A DNA stretch of 53,239 nucleotides from an uncultured Roseburia sp. (GTDB taxonomy: Bacteria > Bacillota > Clostridia > Lachnospirales > Lachnospiraceae): assembly GCA_934358955.1 (NCBI GenBank), contig CAKRLC010000005.1, forward strand, positions 1 to 53,239. Reading direction: 5' to 3'. The position numbers and the translations under genes are program-made. Each line of letters begins with the position of its first letter. Positions within the stretch are counted from its first letter, which is position 1. Below are positions 1 to 9,290 of this stretch, in pieces. The notes under the pieces are model-generated. The model was not told the DNA's origin, made no database searches, and saw only the letters and a program-made list of their open reading frames with translations.

Positions 1-1139
1 TGGATCAGGTGCTCCTCTACATATTCCTCGAAGAATAAGTTTAAGATATCACCTTTTTCATGTCTCTCTTCATATTCGATATGATGTTCCTCAGCAAGCT
101 TCTTTGCAGCTACAGTATCCGGAACTTCATTGAAATCGATATTTGCATATTTCTTAACAGCGTCTACCATTGTGATACGCTCAAATGGTTTGGACAGATC
201 CATCGTATGCTCGCCGTAAGTAAGGATCTCAGAACCTGTTACTTCCTTTGCGATATAACGGTATAAGTTCTCTGTCAGATCCATCATACCATGGTAATCT
301 GTATAAGCCTGGTATAACTCCATCAGAGTGAACTCCGGATTGTGTCTTGTATCAAGACCTTCATTACGGAATACACGGCCGATCTCGTATACACGCTCCA
401 TACCACCTACGATCAGTCTCTTTAAGTATAACTCTAAAGAAATGCGGAGTTTTAAGTCTTCATTTAATGCGTTGAAATGGGTTTCAAATGGTCTGGCAGA
501 CGCACCACCGGCATTGGAAACAAGCATTGGTGTCTCTACTTCCATAAATCCCTGTCCATCTAAGTAACGACGGATACTGCTGATCACTTTGGAACGTTTT
601 ACAAAAGTATCTTTTACGTCTTCGTTCATGATAAGATCCACGTATCTCTGACGGTATCTGGTATCTGTATCAGTCAGACCATGGAATTTCTCTGGTAAAA
701 TCTGTAAGCTCTTGGATAAAAGAGTTACTTCCTGTGCATGAATGGAAATCTCACCTGTCTGTGTTTTAAATACTTTACCTTTGATTCCTAAAATATCACC
801 AACGTCATATTTTTTGAAATCTTTGTAAGAATCTTCGCCAATTTCATCGCGTGCCACATAAGCCTGGATACGTCCCTTTAAATCCTGAACGTTACAGAAA
901 GAAGCTTTTCCCATAACACGTTTGAACATCATACGTCCTGCGACAGTCACTTCCTGACCTTCTAAGCTTTCGAAGTTGTCTTTGATGTCTGTGCTATGGT
1001 GTGTCACATCATATTTTGTGATCGCAAATGGATTTTTTCCATTTTCCTGTAATTCATGTAATTTGTCATAACGAACCTGGATCAGCTGATTTGCATCCTG
1101 CTGTCCGCCTTTTTTCTGCTGGTTGTTCTGTTCAGCCAT
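1..1139 (-). CDS. lysS: Lysyl-tRNA synthetase, class II (3' end outside window)
   Basis: Charges tRNA-Lys with lysine in the cytoplasm. The fragment gives about 379 N-terminal residues: a Gln/Gly-rich lead, an OB-fold anticodon-binding domain (V-x-V-A-G-R-V-M around residues 65-72), then the class II catalytic core with the family signatures RYRQRYVDLI, FMEVETPML and RVYEIGRVFRNEG. The start ATG at 1139 has a strong GGAGGATGAAC ribosome site. It lies 12 bp after greA, so greA and lysS are almost certainly one transcript, a common pairing in Firmicutes. The frame is open to the left edge, so this is an edge truncation and not a broken gene. Confidence 0.96.
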   Translation of the reverse strand, partial: MAEQNNQQKKGGQQDANQLIQVRYDKLHELQENGKNPFAITKYDVTHHSTDIKDNFESLEGQEVTVAGRMMFKRVMGKASFCNVQDLKGRIQAYVARDEIGEDSYKDFKKYDVGDILGIKGKVFKTQTGEISIHAQEVTLLSKSLQILPEKFHGLTDTDTRYRQRYVDLIMNEDVKDTFVKRSKVISSIRRYLDGQGFMEVETPMLVSNAGGASARPFETHFNALNEDLKLRISLELYLKRLIVGGMERVYEIGRVFRNEGLDTRHNPEFTLMELYQAYTDYHGMMDLTENLYRYIAKEVTGSEILTYGEHTMDLSKPFERITMVDAVKKYANIDFNEVPDTVAAKKLAEEHHIEYEERHEKGDILNLFFEEYVEEHLI

Positions 1140-1151
1140 GTTCATCCTCCA

Positions 1152-1631
1152 TTAGTTTGCTCTGTGAATGGAAAGTACTTTGTATTCGAACTCTCCTCCT
1201 GGTGTTTCAACTTTTACAATATCTCCTACCTGTTTGCCAAGTAATGCTTTTCCTACTGGAGATTCGTTGGAAATTTTTCCTTTTAAGCTGTTTGCTTCTG
1301 TAGAGCCAACGATTTTATATTCTAATTCCTCGTCAAATTCGATATCTAAGATCTTAACATTGCATCCGATGCTGATCTTATCAAGATCCACTTCTTCTTC
1401 TACTACTACTTCTGCATTTTTCAAGATCTTCTCGATATCCTCGATACGGGCTTCGATATCTCTCTGTTCATCTTTTGCTGCATCATATTCAGCGTTCTCG
1501 GAAAGGTCTCCCTGTTCTCTCGCCTCTTTTATCTTAGCAGCAACTTCTTTTCTTCTTACTACTTTTAATTCCTGTAATTCGTCTTCAAGCTTCTTAAGTC
1601 CTTGATAAGTCAGAATGTTTTTCTTGTCCAT
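1152..1631 (-). CDS. greA: Transcription elongation factor GreA
   Basis: Rescues backtracked RNA polymerase by stimulating transcript cleavage. The protein is 159 aa, normal for GreA: an N-terminal antiparallel coiled coil (LKKLEDELQELK... then REQGDLSENAEYDAAKDEQ, with the acidic tip residues) and a C-terminal FKBP-like domain (VGSTEAN..ISNESPVGKALLGKQVGD). The ATG is preceded by AAGGG about 9 nt upstream. It leads into lysS 12 bp later. Confidence 0.96.
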   Translation of the reverse strand: MDKKNILTYQGLKKLEDELQELKVVRRKEVAAKIKEAREQGDLSENAEYDAAKDEQRDIEARIEDIEKILKNAEVVVEEEVDLDKISIGCNVKILDIEFDEELEYKIVGSTEANSLKGKISNESPVGKALLGKQVGDIVKVETPGGEFEYKVLSIHRAN

Positions 1632-1742
1632 CTCGTCTACCCTTCTTTGTGATTTCTTTCCTGTTCCGCAATATAACTGCGGGATGTGCGGTCTTGTCCG
1701 CTAGTTCATATAATGATCGCAGAGCCCGAGCGGTTCTCGTAC

Positions 1743-2318
1743 TCATTCCGAGTAAAATGCTTCCTCAAATCTGTCTCGTACGGGCTTTTTCTTTTTCATT
1801 TGTCTGCTCTTGACAATCACAGTATTATAACCGAAAGGCACTGCAATGTCAAGATTTTCCGCTATTTTCCAAGGTTTCTTATGGATTGGAATGTAATATT
1901 TTCCCTTTTCCATCACAGAAAAATAATTGTCTCCTTCCCATTCAAAATCAAGGACCAGAATCTGTCCTTTTTCGCCGCCGGAATGTGGATTCTTTAATGC
2001 TTTTTTATCGAGCATTTCTACGATTAATCCGTTTTCTTCATAGCATCTTTGGAGAAAATCCATAAAATGCTCCGGACGTTTTGTATAGAGTGTCAAAAAA
2101 TTTACGACCGGCGCAAGCTGTTCCAACACTTCATCGATGCCTGCCGGCTCAAAAATACTACGTTCCTCTGCTTCTTCATCAATGATTTCCAGATGAAGCG
2201 TTGCCGGATCCATTTTCTTTTCTTTTAAGATTGCTTCATAAACCGTCAAAAAATCTTTCAGATATGGATTGGAATATGCTGCTTCTGTCAGATTGTGTCT
2301 GCTCGTAATATCTCGCAC
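1743..2318 (-). CDS. Conserved hypothetical protein, Lachnospiraceae type
   Basis: 191 aa, soluble and acidic, with no signal peptide or membrane segment. I do not recognise a named family. It starts with GTG at 2318, and the nearest ribosome-like site (GGAGA) is rather far away at about 14 nt, so the start may be a few codons off. The C-terminus is basic (residues 170-184). It sits between the dus/coaX/birA group and greA on the same strand. The 110-bp gap to greA holds only weak hairpins. No function is proposed. Confidence 0.75.
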   Translation of the reverse strand: MRDITSRHNLTEAAYSNPYLKDFLTVYEAILKEKKMDPATLHLEIIDEEAEERSIFEPAGIDEVLEQLAPVVNFLTLYTKRPEHFMDFLQRCYEENGLIVEMLDKKALKNPHSGGEKGQILVLDFEWEGDNYFSVMEKGKYYIPIHKKPWKIAENLDIAVPFGYNTVIVKSRQMKKKKPVRDRFEEAFYSE

Positions 2319-2357
2319 CCTTATTCTTATTTTCTCCTGATTATATGCACTTTTCTG

Positions 2358-3350
2358 TTATTTCAGTACATTGTAGTGTTCTAAGATCTCATCAAACAGC
2401 CCCTTTAACTGTTCGTAATTTTCTACCTCGCAGATTTTTGCTCTGAGCTTCGCCGAATTTTTATAACCTGCTGTATACCAGGCCGCATGCTTACGCATCT
2501 CCCGGATGCCGGTATATTCGCCTTTAAATTCAATCTGCATTCTGGCGTGCCGCAGCATCATTTCCGTCACTTCCTCAAAAGAAGGCTTCGCTAATACCTC
2601 GCCCGTTTCAAAATAATGCAATATCTGTCGGAAAATCCATGGATTTCCTTCCGCTCCTCTCGCGATCATAAAACCGTCACAGCCTGTCTGCTCTTTCATG
2701 CGGATCACATCCTCTGCACAGAGAATATCACCATTTCCGATCACCGGAATTTTTACTGCTTCTTTTACCTGCCGGATAATATCCCAGTCTGCTTTTCCGG
2801 AATAATACTGTTCTCTTGTCCTGCCGTGTACAGCGACCGCAGCCGCACCACATTCCTCTGCAATATGTGCCATTTCCACAGCATTCACATGCTCATCGTC
2901 AAAGCCTTTTCTGATTTTTACCGTAACAGGCTTTTGGATCGCTTTTACCGTTTTTTCAATAATTTTTCCTGCCAGCACCGGATTTTTCATAAGTGCAGAG
3001 CCATCTCCGTTATTCACAACCTTAGGAACCGGGCACCCCATGTTGATATCAAGAATATCAAACGGTCTTTCTTCAATCTGCTTTGCAATCTCACTTATAA
3101 TCTCAGGATCAGAGCCAAATAGCTGCAATGATACCGGATTCTCCCGCGGATCGATCGTCAGAAGCTCGTTCGTATTTTTATTTTTATATAAAATCGCTTT
3201 TGCACTGACCATCTCCATGCAGAGCAGGCCCGCTCCCTGTTCCTTGCAGAGCAAGCGAAATGGCAGGTCTGTTACCCCTGCCATTGGTGCCAGTATCAGA
3301 TTATTCTCCAAAGTTACATTTCCTATCTGCAGCTTTTGAATCGAATTCAT
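2358..3350 (-). CDS. dusB: tRNA-dihydrouridine synthase (DusB type)
   Basis: FMN-dependent reduction of uridine to dihydrouridine in tRNA. Signatures: LAPMAGVTDLPFR near the N-terminus, DINMGCPVPKV with the catalytic Cys, the KIRKGFDD and HGRTREQYYSG segments, and GNGDI FMN-phosphate loop. About 330 aa, the usual length. The frame can be read from GTG at 3362, but the codons GTG-AGG-ATG-AGA form a ribosome site for the ATG at 3350, so I place the start there. Followed upstream by coaX with a 33-bp gap; probably one operon. Confidence 0.93.
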   Translation of the reverse strand: MNSIQKLQIGNVTLENNLILAPMAGVTDLPFRLLCKEQGAGLLCMEMVSAKAILYKNKNTNELLTIDPRENPVSLQLFGSDPEIISEIAKQIEERPFDILDINMGCPVPKVVNNGDGSALMKNPVLAGKIIEKTVKAIQKPVTVKIRKGFDDEHVNAVEMAHIAEECGAAAVAVHGRTREQYYSGKADWDIIRQVKEAVKIPVIGNGDILCAEDVIRMKEQTGCDGFMIARGAEGNPWIFRQILHYFETGEVLAKPSFEEVTEMMLRHARMQIEFKGEYTGIREMRKHAAWYTAGYKNSAKLRAKICEVENYEQLKGLFDEILEHYNVLK

Positions 3351-3383
3351 TCTCATCCTCACTTCTAAATTAATTTCGTTCTC

Positions 3384-4172
3384 TTATCTGATTCTTCCGG
3401 ATTTCCGGTTCTGTTTTTTATAAATCAGGTTCATTCCCTTTAATGTCAGGTTTGGATCATAAATGTCGATCAGGGATGTTTCACTTGCAATGATTCTTCC
3501 CAAACCGCCAGTAGCAACTACTTTGATCTCACCTAAGTTTGCTTCTTTTTTGGTCTGGCGGATAATATACTCCGTCTGTCCGATCTGTCCATATACCAGT
3601 CCTGCCTGCATACTTGAAATCGTTTCTTTTGCAAGAATACTATCCGGTTTTTTGATCTCAATCTCCGGAAGCTTTGCTGTATCCTCCCACAATGCCTTCG
3701 CAGAAATGCGAAGTCCTGGAGCCGTTACCCCTGAAAGGAAGGAACCATTTGCGTCCACAAGATCATACGTTGTCGCTGTTCCAAAATCAATCACCAGTAT
3801 AGGGCCACCGTAGATTCCATAAGCAGCCGCTGCATCTACAATACGGTCTGCTCCGATCTGACGCGGATTTTCTGTTACAACACGGATTCCTGTTTTGGTT
3901 CCCGGTTCAATAACGATCGGACGAATATTCAGGTATTTAACGATTGCACCCTCTAAGGCATGCATCACATTCGGAACAACCGATGCAATGATCGCATCTT
4001 CTATCTCTTCATGATGAATATGATTCTGCTCTAACAGATTGATCAGAAGCATTCCATATTCATCCGATGTGCGCGGCATTTTAGACATCATACGGAAGCT
4101 TGCCAGAAGTTCATCCTCTTTAAATACACCAACTGTAATATTTGTATTTCCAACATCAATTGTGATAATCAT
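3384..4172 (-). CDS. coaX: Type III pantothenate kinase
   Basis: First step of coenzyme A synthesis (phosphorylation of pantothenate, K+-dependent, insensitive to CoA feedback). The 262-aa protein shows the ASKHA-fold motifs: N-terminal [12 protein letters not shown] phosphate loop, [12 protein letters not shown], and [17 protein letters not shown] at 4172 has a GAGGAAC ribosome site. It lies next to birA as in many Clostridia and Bacilli, linking two cofactor genes. Confidence 0.95.
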   Translation of the reverse strand: MIITIDVGNTNITVGVFKEDELLASFRMMSKMPRTSDEYGMLLINLLEQNHIHHEEIEDAIIASVVPNVMHALEGAIVKYLNIRPIVIEPGTKTGIRVVTENPRQIGADRIVDAAAAYGIYGGPILVIDFGTATTYDLVDANGSFLSGVTAPGLRISAKALWEDTAKLPEIEIKKPDSILAKETISSMQAGLVYGQIGQTEYIIRQTKKEANLGEIKVVATGGLGRIIASETSLIDIYDPNLTLKGMNLIYKKQNRKSGRIR

Positions 4173-4202
4173 AGTTCCTCTTCTCCGGTCTTACCTTCTT
4201 TA

Positions 4203-4544
4203 TTAATCGTCTAATTTATCAAAGATGACCTGATAATACATCTCAAGTCCTCTTAAAAGATCTTCGTTCTTTTTCTGAAGCTCTTTGATTTTCAAGCCGC
4301 TTCCGATATCATCATACAGCAGATCATCTTCATTGTACGCTGTCCGGAATTCAAGGTTTCCATCCTCATCAAACACAAGCTGTAAAATTCCACCGATGTC
4401 TGCGCAAAAAAGAACACACATAATTTTCAGTTCGTTTTTGATCTCATCCGGAAGATTTTTAAAATTTTCATTTATATAAAACTTCTGATTGTATGCACTT
4501 GCTCCGCACAGTACAATCTCATCCATTTTTTCAGACATATCCAT
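4203..4544 (-). CDS. Small conserved protein, DUF6145-like
   Basis: 113 aa, cytoplasmic, acidic. The layout (an opening with VLCGASAYNQKFY, central IMCVLFCADIGGILQL, then DDIGSGLKIKELQKKNEDLLRGLE) matches my memory of the DUF6145 family found beside birA/coaX in Lachnospiraceae; no function is known to me. GAGAGG lies 5 nt before the ATG. Its first 14 bp overlap the 3' end of birA, so translation is probably coupled. Confidence 0.75.
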   Translation of the reverse strand: MDMSEKMDEIVLCGASAYNQKFYINENFKNLPDEIKNELKIMCVLFCADIGGILQLVFDEDGNLEFRTAYNEDDLLYDDIGSGLKIKELQKKNEDLLRGLEMYYQVIFDKLDD

Positions 4545-5508
4545 ATATTCCTCTCACTGAAACTTCGCCCGTTGACACAAGCTTTCGGCTCTCCCAGGTA
4601 TCTACGATCAATTCCCCTTTTGCTGTGATTCCCATTGCTTTTCCTTCAAAAGGCTCTTTTGGATCCAATACCTTTACCTGCTGATGCATGTTGACAAGGT
4701 GTGCATTATATTCATTGATCAACGCAGAAAGATCATCTGTCTTGCGGAAGATCTCATAATAATGCTCAAATTCTTCCCAGATTCTTTCTACCAGTGCTGC
4801 ACGGTTATAATGACAGCCGGTCTCCATAAAAAGAGATGTGGCAACTGCTTCGATCTCTTTAGGAAAACTTTCATTTTGCACATTGATTCCGATTCCGACT
4901 ACAATATGGTTTACATAATCAAATTGTGCACTCATTTCTGTCAGTATTCCACAGGCTTTTTTTCCACTCATGATAATATCGTTCGGCCATTTGATACCTG
5001 CTGCTTTTCCCGTCATATCTGTGATTGCCTTTGATACAGCAAGGGCTGTCACCAGCGTGATCATAGATGCGTGATCCGGCTCGATATCCGGCTTTAAGAT
5101 CAGTGTCATCCAGATTCCCTTACCTGCCGGAGAATCAAATCCTCTTCCTCTGCGTCCTTTTCCGGCATCCTGCCTCTCCGCGATTACATAGGTACCATTC
5201 GGTGCACCTTCTTCTGCCAGCTGCTTCGCGCGTGTATTCGTGGAATCCACCACGTCAAAATAAGCCATCTCACTTCCGATCCATTTTGTTTTACGGATAC
5301 TTTTCAGTTCCTGCTCACTTAAAATATCCGGCGTAGAAACAAGATGATATCCCTTATTCTGTGCCGCATCAATTTCGTATCCTGCTTCTTTCAGCTGATT
5401 GATCGCTTTCCAGACCGCAGTTCTGGAAACACCGAATTTTTCACATAATTCCTGCCCTGAGACATATCCGTTTGTCTCACGGAGCAGCTTAAGTATCTCT
5501 GTCTTCAT
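4531..5508 (-). CDS. birA: Biotin-protein ligase / biotin operon repressor
   Basis: Attaches biotin to carrier proteins and, with its DNA-binding domain, can repress biotin genes. 325 aa, full length for the bifunctional form: winged helix (residues 1-60, GYVSGQELCEKFGVSRTAVWKAI), catalytic domain with GRGRRGRGF biotinyl-AMP loop near residue 118 and KWPNDI, and a C-terminal SH3-like domain. ATG at 5508 has GGAG 6 nt upstream. It ends inside the start of the DUF6145-like gene. Confidence 0.95.
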   Translation of the reverse strand: MKTEILKLLRETNGYVSGQELCEKFGVSRTAVWKAINQLKEAGYEIDAAQNKGYHLVSTPDILSEQELKSIRKTKWIGSEMAYFDVVDSTNTRAKQLAEEGAPNGTYVIAERQDAGKGRRGRGFDSPAGKGIWMTLILKPDIEPDHASMITLVTALAVSKAITDMTGKAAGIKWPNDIIMSGKKACGILTEMSAQFDYVNHIVVGIGINVQNESFPKEIEAVATSLFMETGCHYNRAALVERIWEEFEHYYEIFRKTDDLSALINEYNAHLVNMHQQVKVLDPKEPFEGKAMGITAKGELIVDTWESRKLVSTGEVSVRGIYGYV

Positions 5509-5532
5509 GTATTACTCCACTCTTACCATTTT

Positions 5533-6525
5533 TTACTGTTCTGAAAGTGTGGCAAACATCACTGCCTTGATCGTATGCATTCTGTTCTCTGCTTCATCAA
5601 ATACGACAGACTGTGCACTTTCAAATACTTCATCTGTCACTTCCAGCTCACTGTATCCGAATTTATCATAAACTTCTTTTCCGATCTTTGTCTTCAGATC
5701 ATGGAATGCCGGCAGGCAGTGCATAAAGATGGCTGTATCTTTTGCCTGTTCCATCACTTTTTTATTTATCTGATACGGCATCAGGTCGTTAAGACGCTCT
5801 TCCCATACTTCATCCGGTTCACCCATGGAAACCCATACATCGGTATAAAGGACGTCTGCACCTTTTACCGCCTCTGCAACATCCTCCGTGAGTGTGATCG
5901 TTGCTCCTGTCGTTGCTGCGACTTCTTTGCAGTAAGCTACCAGCTTCTCTTCCGGGAAATATTTCTTATTCGTACATGCCACAAACTCCATGCCAAGTTT
6001 TGCACAGGTTACCATCAGAGAATTTCCCATGTTATAACGGGCATCTCCCATATATACAAACTTAATTCCCTTAAGTGTACCAAAATGTTCACGGATCGTC
6101 AGCATATCTGCTAACATCTGTGTCGGATGGAATTCATTTGTCAATCCGTTCCATACCGGAACATTCGCATATTTGGCCAGTTCTTCTACAATATCCTGAC
6201 CATATCCACGATATTCAATACCATCAAACATGCGTCCTAAAACGCGCGCTGTATCCGGAATACTTTCTTTTTTCCCGATCTGGGAACCACTTGGGTCAAG
6301 ATATGTAACATGCATTCCAAGATCATGTGCTGCCACTTCAAAAGCACAACGGGTACGGGTACTTGTTTTTTCAAAAATTAATGCAATATTTTTTCCAGTC
6401 AGACTGTTGTGGGCAATTCCTGCTTTTTTCTTTGCTTTCAGTTCAGCTGACAGATCGATCAAGTATAAAATTTCTTCCGGTGTATAATCCATAAGTTTTA
6501 AAAAATGACGTCCTTTTAAATTCAT
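5533..6525 (-). CDS. argF: Ornithine carbamoyltransferase
   Basis: Makes citrulline from ornithine and carbamoyl phosphate; anabolic in arginine synthesis, or catabolic (arcB) in the deiminase route. 330 aa with STRTR (residues 55-59), HPTQ (133-136), the ornithine-loop SMG (233-235) and HCLP (269-272). No other arginine gene is nearby, so the sequence alone does not settle anabolic or catabolic use; the symbol is by family. It has its own 5' region and is followed at 24 bp by birA on the same strand. Confidence 0.93.
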   Translation of the reverse strand: MNLKGRHFLKLMDYTPEEILYLIDLSAELKAKKKAGIAHNSLTGKNIALIFEKTSTRTRCAFEVAAHDLGMHVTYLDPSGSQIGKKESIPDTARVLGRMFDGIEYRGYGQDIVEELAKYANVPVWNGLTNEFHPTQMLADMLTIREHFGTLKGIKFVYMGDARYNMGNSLMVTCAKLGMEFVACTNKKYFPEEKLVAYCKEVAATTGATITLTEDVAEAVKGADVLYTDVWVSMGEPDEVWEERLNDLMPYQINKKVMEQAKDTAIFMHCLPAFHDLKTKIGKEVYDKFGYSELEVTDEVFESAQSVVFDEAENRMHTIKAVMFATLSEQ

Positions 6526-6587
6526 AAGTCTTTTGTCTCCTCTTCCTGCAAATCATTTTTTATTTCTTCTGTCTCGAAATAGCAGAA

Positions 6588-6615
6588 CTGCCGCACAGGA
6601 TTTCCCATGCGACAG
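6588..6615 (-). terminator. Hairpin between SPFH gene and argF
   Basis: Arms CTGCCGCA and TGCGACAG (one G.U pair in RNA) around a 12-nt loop. The following T content is weak, so it may be a weak terminator after the SPFH gene or a structured argF leader. No convincing ARG box was found. Confidence 0.35.
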
Positions 6616-6676
6616 CCTGAATATTTCGTTATGGTTCACTTGTGCCTTATAGGGGCAACAAGATTCCTTTTCATTT

Positions 6677-7603
6677 TTAATTTTCTTTTCCGATCTCAAC
6701 TACGGATTTGGCTAGTCCTGCAATTCCCTGGATCTCAGATGGGATAATGATCTTGGTTGCCTTTCCGTCAGCTGCCTTTGCAAATGCCTCCAGGCTCTTT
6801 AACTGAAGAACGCCTGCATCCGGTGCAGCCTCTTTTAACATACGAAGACCGTCTGCATTTGCCTGCTGGATCTTAAGGATCGCTTCTGCCTGACCTTCTG
6901 CCTCACGGATCGTTGCCTCTTTATGTGCTTCTGCGCGAAGGATTGCTGCCTGTTTTTCAGCCTCTGCGTCCAGAATAGCAGATTCTTTTTTACCTTCTGC
7001 AACGAGGACAGTTGATTTCTTCTCTCCTTCTGCACGAAGAATCGCCTCACGGCGTTCACGCTCTGCCTTCATCTGTTTTTCCATTGCATCCTGAATCGCT
7101 GCAGGTGGAATAATGTTCTTTAATTCAACACGGTTTACTTTTATTCCCCATGGATCCGTTGCCACATCAAGAGAGGCTCTCATTTTGGTATTGATTGTTT
7201 CTCTGGATGTCAGGGTCTCGTCTAACTCGAGATCACCGATAATATTTCGAAGCGTTGTTGCTGTCAGGTTCTCAATTGCCATGATCGGATTCTCTACACC
7301 ATAAGCATACAGTTTTGGATCTGTGATCTGGAAATATACCACGGTATCGATCTGCATTGTTACATTATCTTTGGTAATAACCGGCTGTGGTGGAAAATCA
7401 ACTACCTGCTCTTTCAGCAGCACTCTTTTTGCCACACGGTCAATAAATGGTGCCTTGAAATGAAGACCTACGGACCATGTTGTAAGATATCCACCTAAAC
7501 GTTCTACAACAACTGCATGTGCCTGAGGTACGATTTTAATACATGAAACAGCGATTACAAGTGCGATCACTATAAGTAGTATAACTGCGATAATAAAACC
7601 CAT
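6677..7603 (-). CDS. SPFH/band 7 membrane protein (stomatin/paraslipin-like)
   Basis: Membrane-anchored scaffold of the stomatin-prohibitin-flotillin-HflK/C family, QmcA-like. The first about 25 residues are a membrane segment; the band 7 domain follows (VPQAHAVVVERLGGY, WGIKVNRVELKNI). Residues ~190-260 are a long Ala/Glu/Lys-rich coiled coil with repeated AEGKKESAILDAEAEK-type units. The frame opens at 7618, but GGAGG within those codons points to the ATG at 7603 as the true start (308 aa). No NfeD partner gene is adjacent, which is slightly unusual. Confidence 0.88.
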   Translation of the reverse strand: MGFIIAVILLIVIALVIAVSCIKIVPQAHAVVVERLGGYLTTWSVGLHFKAPFIDRVAKRVLLKEQVVDFPPQPVITKDNVTMQIDTVVYFQITDPKLYAYGVENPIMAIENLTATTLRNIIGDLELDETLTSRETINTKMRASLDVATDPWGIKVNRVELKNIIPPAAIQDAMEKQMKAERERREAILRAEGEKKSTVLVAEGKKESAILDAEAEKQAAILRAEAHKEATIREAEGQAEAILKIQQANADGLRMLKEAAPDAGVLQLKSLEAFAKAADGKATKIIIPSEIQGIAGLAKSVVEIGKEN

Positions 7604-7681
7604 ATCAACTTCCTCCATTATTTATGTTTTCCTATTTTCTGTATACAGGAAATTTTTTATGCATATTCCCTGCATATTTTC

Positions 7682-7710
7682 ATCTTACTATATTTAATTT
7701 CGGAATACAA
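7682..7710 (-). promoter_or_regulatory. Promoter for the SPFH gene
   Basis: Reading on the minus strand: -35 TTGTAT (7705-7710), 17-bp spacer, -10 TAAGAT (7682-7687). The leader that follows holds the direct repeat AATATGCA twice and the palindrome CTGTATACAG, either of which could be regulatory. Confidence 0.5.
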
Positions 7711-7786
7711 TAGGAGAATTATATCCTTTTTTACATCCTCTTAAAACGTTTCTGATTTATAAAAAAATCTTTTTCTACAGGGATCC

Positions 7787-7924
7787 AAAAAAGAATGTGC
7801 CTTGGCACATTCTCGCGCCGAGCGCGGTCGTTTGCGATAACCTACATCTTCGCGCGAGTGCGCATCATTGGCACGTTAGTGCCTTTTTATGTAATAGGGA
7901 ATTCCAGGGAATTTCCTATTACAT
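7787..7924. repeat. Structured GC-rich intergenic element
   Basis: The 388-bp stretch between the SPFH and SleB-like genes has no ORF but dense symmetry. From left: GAATGTGCC/GGCACATTC with a 2-nt loop (7793-7812) and a T-run on the minus strand, an outer pair CTCGCGC/GCGCGAG enclosing about 40 nt, GGCAC-GTTA-GTGCC followed by TTTTT on the plus strand (7870-7888), and a 36-bp near-palindrome with ATGTAATAGG/CCTATTACAT ends (7889-7924). GC content of 7812-7870 is well above its surroundings. It could be a dispersed repeat, a small RNA on the minus strand, or stacked terminators. Confidence 0.55.
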
Positions 7925-7927
7925 GAA

Positions 7928-7968
7928 AAAGCTTTGTAACGCCAGGTTCTCTGGCATCACAAAGCTTT
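7928..7968 (-). terminator. Terminator of the SleB-like gene
   Basis: Strong hairpin: AAAGCTTTGT / ACAAAGCTTT outer stem, 3-nt internal loop, GCCAG/CTGGC inner stem, 5-nt loop, then CTTTTTC on the minus strand. It starts 23 nt after the stop codon. Confidence 0.85.
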
Positions 7969-7991
7969 ACTGCTGTCATTTTCTATTTTAT

Positions 7992-9230
7992 TTAATAAAA
8001 TACATGGTTACCGATCACAACACCTGCATGCCCTGAGCTTGCACGTTTAAAGCAGGTTGCACCACTTGTGTTATCTGTTCCGTTAAGTGCTTCCTGTGCA
8101 GCCTGTATACAGGATGCTTTCGGTCCGTTTGATACGATCTTTGCAACACTTCCATTTCCTGCCGGTGGGAACTGTCCCCTCTGGTAAATAACTTCATAAA
8201 TACTTCCCGGATAACCAGCTGCACGTACACGGTTCATAACAACTGCGCCGACTGCAACCTGTCCTTCGTAGAGCTCATTTCCAGCTTCACACTGGATGAT
8301 CGCTGCAAGAAGTGTCACATCATCTGTAGATGCTGTAACAGCCTCATTCTGAACTGTCTGCACACTTGAAGCAGATACCTGCTCTGCTTTTTTTGCAGCT
8401 TCTTTTGCTTCCTGTGCTGCCTTTTCAGCTGCAATGCGTGCCTGTTCTTCCTGTTCTTCTTCGATCGTCTTTCCTTCGCCGAGTGAAAGAGAGACCTCAA
8501 CATAATCAGAACTTACATATCCTGTCGTTCCGTTATATACAACTGCAACCCATTCCTCATCCTGATTCTGGGCAGATGTATCTACGGTTAATGTTGTTCC
8601 TGTATAAACTGCAGAAATTACAGAACTCTCTGCATCTGCTTCACTTCTGATTCTCAAGCCATCTGCCAGCACAGCCGCCTGTGTGTCTACTGTTTCTGCT
8701 GCATAGCTTGCCGCTTCATTTCCTGTCACACAATAATCATTATTTACGAATCCTTCTACATTTCCGGATGTAATGTGTGTCCACTCATCCCCAGATTCCT
8801 GAATCTGTGCAACATCCCCTTTGTATAATTTTCCAACGACTTCTGACTCCGGATCTGCTGATTCCCTTACATATAAGAAATCATCTACATCTGCCATCAG
8901 GCGATCCTGCCAGAGATCATCCTCTGCCGCTGCATTCTCTTCCTGTTGTTCGGTTCCAGCAGCCTCTTCATTTTCCTCTGCTGATGCAACTCTTACTGTA
9001 TCTGTCTGCTGCACGCTGGCATTTGCAAGCTCCAGATATTCGTACGCACTGTCCTCATACTGGCTCATTACTGCCGCAACCCCTGCCATTCCATTTGCAG
9101 CTAATTCTGTCTCTGTTGTCATTGCCGCTGTACTCATATTCTGATGATCAGCCACGTCTGCGACGGTTGTCATTACAAGTATAGAAGCTACCACCGTAAT
9201 GGCTCTTGCCGCTCTGTTTTTTAACATCAT
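7992..9230 (-). CDS. Secreted SH3-domain cell wall hydrolase (SleB/Hydrolase_2 family)
   Basis: Likely cleaves peptidoglycan outside the cell. Signal peptide at the N-terminus (basic lead, then AITVVASILVMTT), an acidic linker with EE/QQ runs, two bacterial SH3 domains (roughly residues 105-165 and 185-250, both with the GYV/GFVNNDYC-type ending), a charged Ala/Lys/Glu linker, and a C-terminal SleB-like domain with AAIIQCEAGNELYEGQVAVG (catalytic Glu in CEAG) and MNRVRA. ATG at 9242 has no ribosome site, whereas GGGGG lies just before the ATG-ATG at 9230. Upstream TGTAAC repeats suggest WalRK-type control. Confidence 0.9.
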   Translation of the reverse strand: MMLKNRAARAITVVASILVMTTVADVADHQNMSTAAMTTETELAANGMAGVAAVMSQYEDSAYEYLELANASVQQTDTVRVASAEENEEAAGTEQQEENAAAEDDLWQDRLMADVDDFLYVRESADPESEVVGKLYKGDVAQIQESGDEWTHITSGNVEGFVNNDYCVTGNEAASYAAETVDTQAAVLADGLRIRSEADAESSVISAVYTGTTLTVDTSAQNQDEEWVAVVYNGTTGYVSSDYVEVSLSLGEGKTIEEEQEEQARIAAEKAAQEAKEAAKKAEQVSASSVQTVQNEAVTASTDDVTLLAAIIQCEAGNELYEGQVAVGAVVMNRVRAAGYPGSIYEVIYQRGQFPPAGNGSVAKIVSNGPKASCIQAAQEALNGTDNTSGATCFKRASSGHAGVVIGNHVFY

Positions 9231-9290
9231 AGAAACCCCCATCCATGCTTATTATTAAGAAATAATATTACACTTTTGTCATGTTTTATT

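Noticed and set aside
1..1139. lysS as a pseudogene because it lacks a C-terminus
   Set aside because: The frame is open to the window edge; this is only truncation by the window.
1168..1605. 145-codon plus-strand ORF opposite greA
   Set aside because: Ser/Phe-rich mirror of a well-conserved gene on the other strand; no ribosome site. A shadow.
6526..6676. Arginine (ArgR) operator or T-box before argF
   Set aside because: Only a partial ARG-box-like string (TGAATATTTCGTTAT) and no T-box features (no specifier stem, no TGGN antiterminator).
7889..7924. Simple terminator of the SleB-like gene
   Set aside because: The near-perfect palindrome has no T-run on the minus strand; the real terminator is the adjacent hairpin at 7928-7968.
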